Of a DNA stretch of 13,128 nucleotides, positions 1-5,323 are shown in pieces. Under the pieces are notes generated by a model that was given only the letters and a program-made list of their open reading frames with translations, searched no databases and was not told where the DNA came from. This DNA comes from UBA5972 sp964567685 (GTDB lineage: Bacteria; Pseudomonadota; Alphaproteobacteria; Rhodobacterales; Rhodobacteraceae): NCBI GenBank assembly GCA_964567685.1, contig CAZMNO010000076.1, positions 1 to 13,128 on the forward strand. The letters are read 5' to 3'. How positions within the stretch are numbered: the first letter of the stretch is position 1; each line of letters starts with the position of its first letter. The position numbers and the translations under genes are program-made.

Positions 1-1
1 C

Positions 2-523
2 TTTTTTCAGGGCTGCCATCACCTGCGCCACTACCTCCGGCGTCTGCAGAATGCGTCGAACCTCATTCACGACAGCATCCTCGACCATTCCAGCCGCCAG
101 CCGCAAGGGGGCGGTCTCTTCGCCGGTCTCGCGGTTCCGGATGGCGTCCATGGAGACGTAGTAGCGGTAGAGCTTGGCACCTTTCTTCGTACTGGTGGGC
201 GTCATGGCTGCGCCTGTGTCGCTGAAGATCAGTCCTTTCAGAAGAGCGGGGGTTTGGGATCGGCTGTTGTTGGCGCGTTTACGAGGGCTTTCTTGCAGGA
301 TGGCGTGTACCCGGTCCCAGAGGAATTCGTCGATGATCGCCTTATGCTCACCGGGATAGGCCTTCCCCTTGTGAACCGCCTCGCCGCGATAGACGCGGTT
401 CTTGAGAAGGCGATAGAGGTAGCCTTTGTCGATCAGCGTGCCCTGCTTGTTGCGGTATGGTGTGAAGGGGTGTTGTTGGCGGGGAGCACTTGCCTGCCGC
501 CCGGTCGAAGTCTGGCTCGCTGT
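2..523 (-). pseudogene. Large serine recombinase, C-terminal fragment (recombinase and zinc-ribbon region)
   Basis: On the minus strand this frame is open from a TAG at 524-526 to the window edge, with no start codon of its own. The recognisable part starts near 469 with FTPYRNKQGTLIDKGYLYRL, then RVYRGEAVHKGKAYPGEH, LLKGLIFSDTGAAM and KLYRYYVS. These are signatures of the recombinase domain and following zinc-ribbon region that sit behind the catalytic domain in phage-type large serine integrases. The reading frame is not decayed over about 155 codons, but it has lost its catalytic half and the gene runs out of the window on the left. It lies downstream, in the same orientation, of the catalytic fragment at 554-826, and the two most likely come from one gene with an internal deletion. 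The roughly 18 residues before the homologous part look like junction sequence. I am confident of the family, less so of the exact joint. Confidence 0.8.
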
Positions 524-613
524 CTACTCCTAGTGCATCAGTCAGAATCGTTATTATATAACATAACAATTCGCAACCGGAATAAGAAGCTTTGTAAGAG
601 GTTCTGCAAACCC
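477..613. other. AT-rich filler between the two recombinase fragments
   Basis: The N-terminal recombinase fragment loses similarity just after its GGFSGGNL motif (about 613-620), and the C-terminal fragment regains it near 469. The bases between fit neither part. The central stretch 541-600 is markedly AT-rich compared with the flanks and contains a small palindrome, GTTAT-tat-ATAAC at 550-562. It carries stops in the minus strand at 524-526 and 554-556, so the two fragments cannot be read as one protein. No transposase or clear terminal repeats were seen, so what was inserted, if anything, is unknown. Confidence 0.5.
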
Positions 614-826
614 GAGGGCAAGATTGCCGCCAGAGAACCCGCCATCGTCATAGCGGTCGCGGGTCGCGACCCAACCCTCAGAGCGCTGACTGGCGATGTA
701 GGCCTCGCAGGCCTCTCGCTGGGCGTCGAGAGTGTTGAACTCCATGTCGAGACCTTCTTCGGTCGACTTGCGGGTGTAGATAGCGCAGCGCAGGCGGCGG
801 TTTGGACGGTTCGTACCCTCCATCAT
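554..826 (-). pseudogene. Large serine recombinase, N-terminal catalytic fragment
   Basis: The product begins MMEGTNRPNRRLRCAIYTRK and continues with STEEGLDMEFNTLDAQREAC and RYDDGGFSGG. This is the start of the resolvase/invertase catalytic domain of large serine recombinases; Ser21 in YTRKS is the expected nucleophile and the NTLDAQREAC helix is typical. Similarity ends after GGFSGGNL, about residue 70, where the intact family continues with the rest of the catalytic domain; here about 20 unrelated residues lead to a stop at 554-556. Full-length members usually exceed 500 residues, so this piece cannot catalyse strand exchange. The matching C-terminal fragment lies at 2-523. The start at 826 is the first of two ATG codons, with GGGAG a few bases upstream. 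The gene points away from the capsid gene that begins within about 100 bases. Confidence 0.8.
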
Positions 827-841
827 ACTTGCTCCCGCTTG

Positions 842-1927
842 CGCTCACGCAACCCGACACGCCGAGCGGCGGTTGAGACGGCGCTTCTGCATCGTCATGA
901 CCCGGGCCGGTTCGAGATGACCGATGCCGCGCGCGACTGGCGCGGGCTCTCGCTCATCGAACTGGCGCGAAGCTTTCTCGAAACCGAGGGGGTCCGCGTG
1001 CGCGGCCTGACCCGCGATGAAATCGCGACACGGGCTCTGCACAGCACCTCCGACTTTCCCCTGATCCTCTCCAATGTCACCAACAAGACCTTGAGGGCCG
1101 CCTATGATGTGGCGCCGAGGACCTTCGCGCCGATCGCGCGGCGCACGACAGTGGCGGACTTCAAGGACGTGCATCGTCTGCAGCTTGGTGAAGCCCCGCA
1201 GCTCGAGAAGGTTAATGAGAGCGGTGAATACAAGCGCGGCACGATCGGCGAGGCTCAGGAAAAATACCGCATCGAGACATTCGGCAAGGTGATCGGTATA
1301 ACCCGCCAGGTCCTGATCAATGACGACCTTGACGCCTTTACCCGGGTGCCAGCGCTCTTTGGCACGGCCGCGGCAACTCTTGAAAGCGATGTGGTCTGGG
1401 GCGTCATTGCCGCCAATGCGGCCATGGCCGATGGCAAGGCGCTGTTCCATGCCTCCCATAACAACCTCGCGGGAACCGGGGCGGCGCTGGATGTCTCGGG
1501 TTTGGCAAAGGCGCGCGCCGCCATGAGCCACCAGAAGGGGGTCGACGGCAAGGCAACGCTCAATATCCGGCCCGCATTCCTTGTGGTGCCGACCTCGCTT
1601 GAGCTCAATGCGGAGCAATTGCTGGCACAGACCATCGTCCCCACCAAACCGGGCGATGTAGTACCGGCCTCAATGCGATCGCTGACGGTGATCTCCGAAC
1701 CGCGGCTGGATCCGGCATCGGGCGCGGTGCCCTGGTATCTTTTTGCCAATCCCGCGGCGATCGACACGATCGAATATGCCTATCTCGAGGGCCAGGAGGG
1801 TGTCGCCATGGAAACCCGCATGGGCTTTGACGTCGACGGCATCGAGATCCGCGCGCGGCTTGATTTTGGCGCCAAGGCTATTGACTGGCGGGGCCTCTAC
1901 AAGAACCCGGGCGTTGCCCTGACGTAA
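842..1927 (+). pseudogene. Phage major capsid protein, 5'-truncated (prohead protease/capsid fusion type)
   Basis: The capsid portion of the fused prohead protease/major capsid protein of alphaproteobacterial phages; the protein normally forms the head shell after self-cleavage. Recognisable blocks are ALLHRHDPGRFEMTDAARDW, STSDFPLILSNVTNKTLRAA, RRTTVADFKDVHRLQLGEAP, GKVIGITRQVLINDDLDAF and, at the end, MGFDVDGIEIRARLDF followed by AIDWRGLYKNPGVALT. The N-terminal protease domain expected in this fusion is absent. The frame stays open upstream to 254 only because it runs antisense through the recombinase fragment, so translation from there is not credible. The first in-frame ATG inside the homologous part is 917, which would give 336 residues without an obvious ribosome binding site. 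The shell fold may be nearly complete, but without protease and native start the gene is most likely dead. Head genes follow immediately in the normal order. Confidence 0.8.
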
Positions 1928-1930
1928 TTC

Positions 1931-1961
1931 AAGGTGGCCGCCTCCGGCAGCCGCCTTTTTT
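1931..1961 (+). terminator. Hairpin plus T-run after the capsid gene
   Basis: Four bases beyond the capsid stop codon, AAGGTGGC (1931-1938) pairs with GCCGCCTT (1950-1957), with one G-U pair and an 11-base loop, and the sequence runs into six T residues at 1956-1961. It looks like an intrinsic or partial terminator that would set the high level of capsid mRNA against that of the downstream genes. This is read from the sequence only. Confidence 0.55.
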
Positions 1962-2011
1962 GCGCCCTCGCGTTTCCCATCATCCCTGCACCATAAGAAA
2001 GGGTTTTCCCC

Positions 2012-2347
2012 ATGAAAAACTATATCCAGCCGGGTGGCACGATCACCCTGGCCGCCCCCTACGACGTGACCAGCGGGTCCTGCCTGAAGGTGGGCTCCAT
2101 CGTGGGCGTAGCTGCGGGCGATGCGCAGAGCGGTGAAGAGATCGAAGCCGTGCTCACCGGCATCTTTGAACTTGCCAAGGCTGCCAGCCAGGCCTGGACG
2201 GTCGGAGCCAAGATCTATTGGGATGACACCAACAAGATCACGACCACCACGGTAACCTCCAACACGCTGATCGGCGTTGCCGTCGAAGCTGTGGCTGGCG
2301 GTGCAGGCGACACGCTGGGCAAGGTGCGATTGAACGGCAGTTTCTAA
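2012..2347 (+). CDS. DUF2190 family phage protein (probable capsid decoration/cement protein)
   Basis: A 111-residue protein beginning MKNYIQPGGTITLAAPYDVT, with GSIVGVAAGDAQSGEEIEAV, then AKIYWDDTNKITTT and GDTLGKVRLNGSF. These are the standard features of DUF2190: a small beta-rich protein placed directly after the major capsid gene and generally thought to decorate or stabilise the head. Length and both ends are normal for the family, so the gene looks intact. The ATG has an AAAGGG ribosome binding site about 8 bases upstream. The stop codon overlaps the next gene's start by one base, which indicates translational coupling. The decoration role is inferred from the family and position, not shown here. 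Confidence 0.88.
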   Translation: MKNYIQPGGTITLAAPYDVTSGSCLKVGSIVGVAAGDAQSGEEIEAVLTGIFELAKAASQAWTVGAKIYWDDTNKITTTTVTSNTLIGVAVEAVAGGAGDTLGKVRLNGSF

Positions 2348-2658
2348 TGACCGCCTTTGCCTCCGCGGTCGGCATGCTGTTTGTCGACCCCAATATTTCG
2401 GTCGAAATCTGGCATCGGGATATGGAGGGACGGTTTACGCAGGCGCGCGGTATTCTCCGCCGTCCCGACGAGATCACGGAGTTCGGGACGGCGCGGCTCA
2501 TGTCGGAAACAACGCGGATCGACGTGCGTGCCGATGACATCCCTGATCCTCGGCCGCAGGAGCAGATACTCATCGGCGAGGAAACCTTCCTGATACAGGG
2601 TGAGCCACGCCGTGATCGGGAGCGGCTCATCTGGACCTTGGACCTGCAACCCGCATGA
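2347..2658 (+). CDS. Phage head-tail connector/joining protein
   Basis: A 103-residue protein starting MTAFASAVGMLFVDPNISVE, with a central ARGILRRPDEITEFGTARLM and a C-terminal EQILIGEETFLIQGEPRRDR. This resembles the small head-tail joining proteins (lambda gpFII-like) encoded after the decoration protein in such phages; they attach to the portal ring and provide the surface onto which the tail docks. The predicted pattern is mainly beta strand, as expected. Its ATG shares one base with the upstream TAA, and its last codons overlap the start of the next gene by four bases, so it lies in a tightly coupled head-completion operon. No disruption is visible. Function is assigned from resemblance and gene order. 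Confidence 0.75.
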   Translation: MTAFASAVGMLFVDPNISVEIWHRDMEGRFTQARGILRRPDEITEFGTARLMSETTRIDVRADDIPDPRPQEQILIGEETFLIQGEPRRDRERLIWTLDLQPA

Positions 2659-3284
2659 AACTCGGCTTCGACATCACACCTGATCTGGCAGCCGTGATGG
2701 CAGCCGAGATCAAAGCCGGTGAAAAGGCCGTGACCACTGCGATGCGAGAGGCCGGAACCGGCCTGAAGACGGCTTGGCGCGGCCAGATTGCACAAGCCGG
2801 ACTCGGTCGGCGGCTTGCCAACTCGATCCGGAGCCGGACTTATCCGAAGACGGGCGAAAGCCTGAACGCTGCGGCGTTTATCTGGTCCAAGGCGCCGGTG
2901 ATCGTCGGCGCGCATGAGACTGGCCCTCTGATCCGCTCAAAGGACGGTTTCTGGCTGGCAATCCCGACGCAAGCCGCTGGACGCGGGTTGCGGGGTGGAA
3001 GGATCACCCCCGGTGAATGGGAACGGCGGCGGGGCTTGCGGCTTCGCTTTGTTTACCGCCGTCGAGGGCCAAGCCTGCTCGTGGCCGATGGGCGGTTGAA
3101 CAACCGCGGGCTCGGCGTGGTATCGCGCTCGAAGACCGGGCGCGGACGTGCCACGGTGCCGATCTTCCTGTTGGTGCCGCAGGTCAGGCTGCCGAAGCGG
3201 CTGGATCTCGCGCGGGATGCCGAACGTGCGCATGATAGCGTGTCGGGACTGATCGTGGCGAACTGGGTGGAGGTGAGAATGTGA
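2655..3284 (+). CDS. DUF6441 family phage protein (neck/tail component)
   Basis: A 209-residue protein with an N-terminal helix, MKLGFDITPDLAAVMAAEIK, then the block AWRGQIAQAGLGRRLANSIR, a central FIWSKAPVIVGAHETGPLIR, and the basic stretches GEWERRRGLRLRFVYRRRGP and FLLVPQVRLPKRLDLARDAE. This pattern is that of DUF6441, found between connector and tail-terminator genes in alphaproteobacterial prophages. It probably acts like the minor tail protein Z group in joining or completing the tail, but its biochemical role is not established. The start overlaps the previous gene by four bases (ATGA). The gene appears intact. Only 14 bases after its stop lies the stop of a convergent toxin gene, whereas the usual neighbour, a small tail gene, is displaced about 950 bases downstream. 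Confidence 0.8.
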   Translation: MKLGFDITPDLAAVMAAEIKAGEKAVTTAMREAGTGLKTAWRGQIAQAGLGRRLANSIRSRTYPKTGESLNAAAFIWSKAPVIVGAHETGPLIRSKDGFWLAIPTQAAGRGLRGGRITPGEWERRRGLRLRFVYRRRGPSLLVADGRLNNRGLGVVSRSKTGRGRATVPIFLLVPQVRLPKRLDLARDAERAHDSVSGLIVANWVEVRM

Positions 3285-3298
3285 TCGTGCCGGTCAAA

Positions 3299-3844
3299 TC
3301 AGCCAAGAGTGGACCGGACATCCGACATCGGAATGAAGACGCGGTGCGGGTTGTCGGGATCTCCGAGCGGTTGAAACCCGAGATCGGCGTAGAACCTCCA
3401 CCGGCGATCAAAGTGCTCATCCTCCAGCACATCGAGAACGATGGCGGCAGCGCCCATCTTGTCAGCAATCTCAATGCAACGCTTCATCGCGTCGACCAGG
3501 AGGGCCGTGCCGAGCCCCTTGCTCTGCATGTCTTCGTGGACTGCGACGGCACGGATGTAGATCACTGGAATGTCGGGTACCCCGGTGCGTTGCCACTTCT
3601 TCGGGCCAAGATCTGAACGTACAGCCATTGCGCCGAGCGTGTAGAAGCCGAGCACGGCGGAATCGTCTTCAGCTGTCATGATCCACGCCATGACCATACC
3701 ATTCCTGATCTGGTCCGAGAGGGAAGACTTCAGGAAGTTGTCGATTGGCGCAAAGCCACAGGAAAAGGCGCTGCGGTCATGCAGCGCCTTGTCGAATTTG
3801 GCGATTGTAAGGGCGGGTGTCTCCGCCGCGGCTTCAGCCGGCAT
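3299..3844 (-). CDS. GNAT-family acetyltransferase toxin of a DUF1778/GNAT toxin-antitoxin pair
   Basis: A 181-residue GNAT protein related to TacT/AtaT toxins, which acetylate the amino group of aminoacyl-tRNAs and stop translation. Visible hallmarks are the N-terminal FDKALHDRSAFSCGFAPIDN, typical of this toxin group, motif A IRAVAVHEDMQSKGLGTALL with the acetyl-CoA-binding QSKGLG at residues 107-112, and the C-terminal FYADLGFQPL, where Tyr152 corresponds to the catalytic tyrosine of TacT. All key elements are present, so it is probably active. The ATG at 3842-3844 lies inside the antitoxin gene, overlapping it by 11 bases, so the toxin is translationally coupled to the antitoxin. The pair runs against the phage genes on both sides. 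The tRNA target in this organism is inferred from the family. Confidence 0.9.
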   Translation of the reverse strand: MPAEAAAETPALTIAKFDKALHDRSAFSCGFAPIDNFLKSSLSDQIRNGMVMAWIMTAEDDSAVLGFYTLGAMAVRSDLGPKKWQRTGVPDIPVIYIRAVAVHEDMQSKGLGTALLVDAMKRCIEIADKMGAAAIVLDVLEDEHFDRRWRFYADLGFQPLGDPDNPHRVFIPMSDVRSTLG

Positions 3845-4142
3845 CCTTCAACAGGCCCTTCGATGCTTCCGCAGCGCGGGCCAGACCCGGCACGACCTTG
3901 CCCGGCGCCTCGACGGCGGACCGGAATGCTTCGAACGCATCAATGGGCAGGATGGAAAGCGACATGCGTTGCTCCACCTCCTGCGCACGCAGAAGGGCGG
4001 CCTGACGGATGAAGTCGGCTTCTTGCAATCCGGTGGCCGCAGCCGCAGCCTTGATCCGCTCCTCGTCGGCGCGATGCATGCGCAACTCCTTGCGCGCTTC
4101 CATCTTACCAGGGGTCGGCGTGGCTTTTTCGATGGCGAACAT
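3834..4142 (-). CDS. DUF1778 ribbon-helix-helix antitoxin
   Basis: A 102-residue antitoxin that should bind the GNAT toxin encoded next to it and repress the shared promoter. Residues about 16-57 (ARKELRMHRADEERIKAAAA, then TGLQEADFIRQAALLRAQEV) are a DUF1778 ribbon-helix-helix DNA-binding domain. The C-terminal SILPIDAFEAFRSAVEAPGK is the usual toxin-neutralising segment. A longer frame opens at 4274, but the ATG at 4140-4142 is preferred: a strong GAAGGAGA ribosome binding site lies at 4149-4156, six bases upstream, and the promoter and operator sit directly before it, inside what would otherwise be coding sequence. The gene ends overlapping the toxin start, which is the standard antitoxin-first order for this class. 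Confidence 0.88.
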   Translation of the reverse strand: MFAIEKATPTPGKMEARKELRMHRADEERIKAAAAATGLQEADFIRQAALLRAQEVEQRMSLSILPIDAFEAFRSAVEAPGKVVPGLARAAEASKGLLKDAG

Positions 4143-4161
4143 GATCGGTCTCCTTCGTGCT

Positions 4162-4192
4162 ATTATGTACGGTATAACGCCGTACATGTCAA
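4162..4192 (-). promoter_or_regulatory. Promoter of the toxin-antitoxin operon
   Basis: On the minus strand a perfect -35 box TTGACA lies at 4192-4187. Two -10 readings are possible: CATAAT at 4167-4162 (five of six matches, 19-base spacer) or TACATA at 4169-4164 (17-base spacer). The antitoxin ribosome binding site begins six bases downstream of 4162. The palindromic operator fills the spacer, so a bound repressor would exclude RNA polymerase. No transcription start has been measured. Confidence 0.65.
4165..4187. promoter_or_regulatory. Palindromic operator for antitoxin autoregulation
   Basis: A perfect inverted repeat, ATGTACGG (4165-4172) and CCGTACAT (4180-4187), with a 7-base spacer. 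It lies between the -35 and -10 boxes of the toxin-antitoxin promoter and touches both. DUF1778 antitoxins bind such palindromes together with their toxin and repress their own operon, so this is the natural binding site. Binding is inferred. Confidence 0.7.
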
Positions 4193-4251
4193 GGCTGGTG
4201 CCTGGCGGACGAAAGATGATCGAACCCGCACGATAAAAAGGAAAGCGCACC

Positions 4252-4428
4252 ATGCCCACCCCTCGCGAAACCATCCTCGCAGCGCTGCTCGCGCGGCTCG
4301 CGTCTCTGCCCGCGACTGTCCTACGCGGAGAGGTCCTGCCCGAACGCGTGCCGGCGGAGGGTCTGCTGATCCTGCGGGACGGCGAACCCGGGGAGCCAGA
4401 AGTGTCTCTGTCGCCGCTGGCCTACCGA
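4252..4428 (+). pseudogene. Small phage tail gene, 3'-truncated (often annotated 'acyl-CoA transferase')
   Basis: The first 58 or so codons, MPTPRETILAALLARLASLP then GEVLPERVPAEGLLILRDGE and PGEPEVSLSPLAY, match a short protein encoded between the DUF6441 gene and the tail-tube gene in alphaproteobacterial prophages. Databases often call it 'acyl-CoA transferase', but its place suggests a tail-terminator or tail-completion role. Similarity stops at about 4425. The frame then runs on to a stop at 4543-4545 through sequence that belongs, in another frame, to a tail-fibre gene. The gene is therefore the left edge of a large deletion. Its own start is sound, with AAAAGGAAAG upstream of the ATG. 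It directly follows the toxin-antitoxin promoter region, which points the other way. Confidence 0.65.
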
Positions 4429-4555
4429 TCTTGTGCGCAAATCACAGTTCGATGCGGGACTTGGGGGAAAGGCAGCGTCCAGCCACGGGCACGCAATTGG
4501 GGACGTCAGTGGGTTGCAAACGGCGCTGGATGGCAAATCCGATGAGGCGCATGGT

Positions 4556-4699
4556 CATGCGATTGCCGATGTGACGGGATTACAGACGGCGCTGAACGGC
4601 AAGGCGCCCCTTGCGTCGCCTGCGCTGAGCGGCGCTCCAACCGCGCCGACGCCTACAGTTGGAACTAACACCACCCAGATCGCAACAACAGCCTTCGTC
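4556..4699 (+). repeat. Tail-fibre repeat, copy 1
   Basis: Encodes HAIADVTGLQTALNGKAPLA and on to IATTAFV (residues 42-89 of the fibre fragment). The copy at 4856-4999 is displaced by exactly 300 bases and is similar in DNA as well as protein, with differences mostly at third positions. A partial third copy of the first 18 codons precedes it, at about 4484-4537. Confidence 0.8.
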
Positions 4700-4855
4700 C
4701 AGTCAGCCCTTTCGGGCTTCGGGGCTGGCGACATGCTCAAAGCCACCTATGACAGCGATGCCGATGGCAAGGTCGACGCGGCTGAGGCGGCCGATAGCGT
4801 GCCCTGGGCTGGCATCACCGGCAAACCGTCCAGCTTCTCGCCCTCTGCGCACAGC

Positions 4856-4999
4856 CATGCCATTGCGCAAGTGACCGGATTGCAATCTGCCCTGGACGCA
4901 AAGGCGCCCTTGGCATCGCCGGCAATGACCGGCACGCCGACTGCGCCCACGGCGACCAATGGCACCAGCACGACGCAGGTGGCCACGACAGCCTTTGTG
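4856..4999 (+). repeat. Tail-fibre repeat, copy 2
   Basis: Encodes HAIAQVTGLQSALDAKAPLA and on to VATTAFV (residues 142-189), matching copy 1 at 4556-4699. Between the two copies is a 52-residue spacer containing AAEAADSVPWAGITGKPSSF, itself a common fibre motif. Recombination between such copies is a usual route to fibre length variation. Confidence 0.8.
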
Positions 5000-5308
5000 T
5001 CAGCGGCAATAGGTGCACTGATCGATGCGGCACCCGGAGCAATGGACACGCTGAATGAATTGGCCGCAGCCCTTGGGGATGACCCAAACTTTGCCACGAC
5101 CGTGACCAATGCACTCGCCGACAAGCTGGCCAAGGCATCAAACCTTGCCGACGTGCCGAACAAGTCGACGGCGCGTTCTAACCTCGGACTTGGATCCATT
5201 GCCACCCAGGCGGCGAACAGCGTGGCCATTACTGGAGGCAGCATCTCTGGGGTCGCACTTGATGGCGGGACATTCTGATCCCCGACAACTTCGACTTGAT
5301 AGTCAGAC

Positions 5309-5315
5309 AAGGAGG
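5309..5315 (+). promoter_or_regulatory. Strong ribosome binding site of the chimeric gene
   Basis: AAGGAGG lies 8 bases before the ATG at 5324 and matches the 16S rRNA tail perfectly. It fixes the start of the long chimeric frame at a phage-type start and implies that the helicase part, if made at all, is made from phage translation signals. Confidence 0.8.
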
Positions 5316-5323
5316 CAGGCCAT

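Larger units (their letters stand above)
4433..5278 (+). pseudogene. Phage tail-fibre protein, 5'-truncated, with internal repeats
   Basis: The frame encodes 281 residues from a GTG at 4433. Its content is typical of phage tail fibres: the collagen-like and trimerising HGHAIADVTGLQTALNGKAP / LASPALSGAPTAPT pattern, and TQIATTAFV linkers that lead into short helices. A 48-residue unit at residues 42-89 recurs at 142-189, and a shorter copy of its beginning is at 18-35. The C-terminal half contains NLADVPNKSTARSNLGLGSI, another common fibre motif. The GTG has no ribosome binding site and the frame is open upstream into the truncated gene at 4252, so the real N-terminus, needed to bind the virion, has been lost in the deletion that joins the two. 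As it stands the gene could not supply an assembled fibre. A second tail gene starts 45 bases after the stop. Confidence 0.75.

Noticed and set aside
595..616. Possible IS6-type terminal repeat (GGTTCTG..CAAA)
   Set aside because: It lacks three bases of the expected end, has no partner repeat and no transposase nearby.
606..616. 11-base match GCAAACCCGAG shared with 12744-12754, as possible attachment core
   Set aside because: Matches of this length are expected by chance many times in 13 kb, and neither copy sits at a convincing boundary.
254..841. Plus-strand frame continuing upstream of the capsid gene
   Set aside because: It is the antisense of two recombinase fragments whose protein motifs are clear on the minus strand; no capsid or protease similarity is visible in it.
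845..1618. Minus-strand frame of 257 codons
   Set aside because: Antisense shadow of the capsid gene; no recognisable motif and no ribosome binding site.
2238..2915. Minus-strand frame of 225 codons across the head genes
   Set aside because: Crosses three well-supported plus-strand genes that overlap tightly; its translation is basic and low in complexity.
4429..4545. C-terminal part of the frame starting at 4252
   Set aside because: These codons are tail-fibre sequence read in the wrong frame after the deletion joint, so they are not part of a natural protein.
3678..4574. Plus-strand frame of 298 codons
   Set aside because: Antisense to the toxin-antitoxin genes and their promoter; no coding character of its own.
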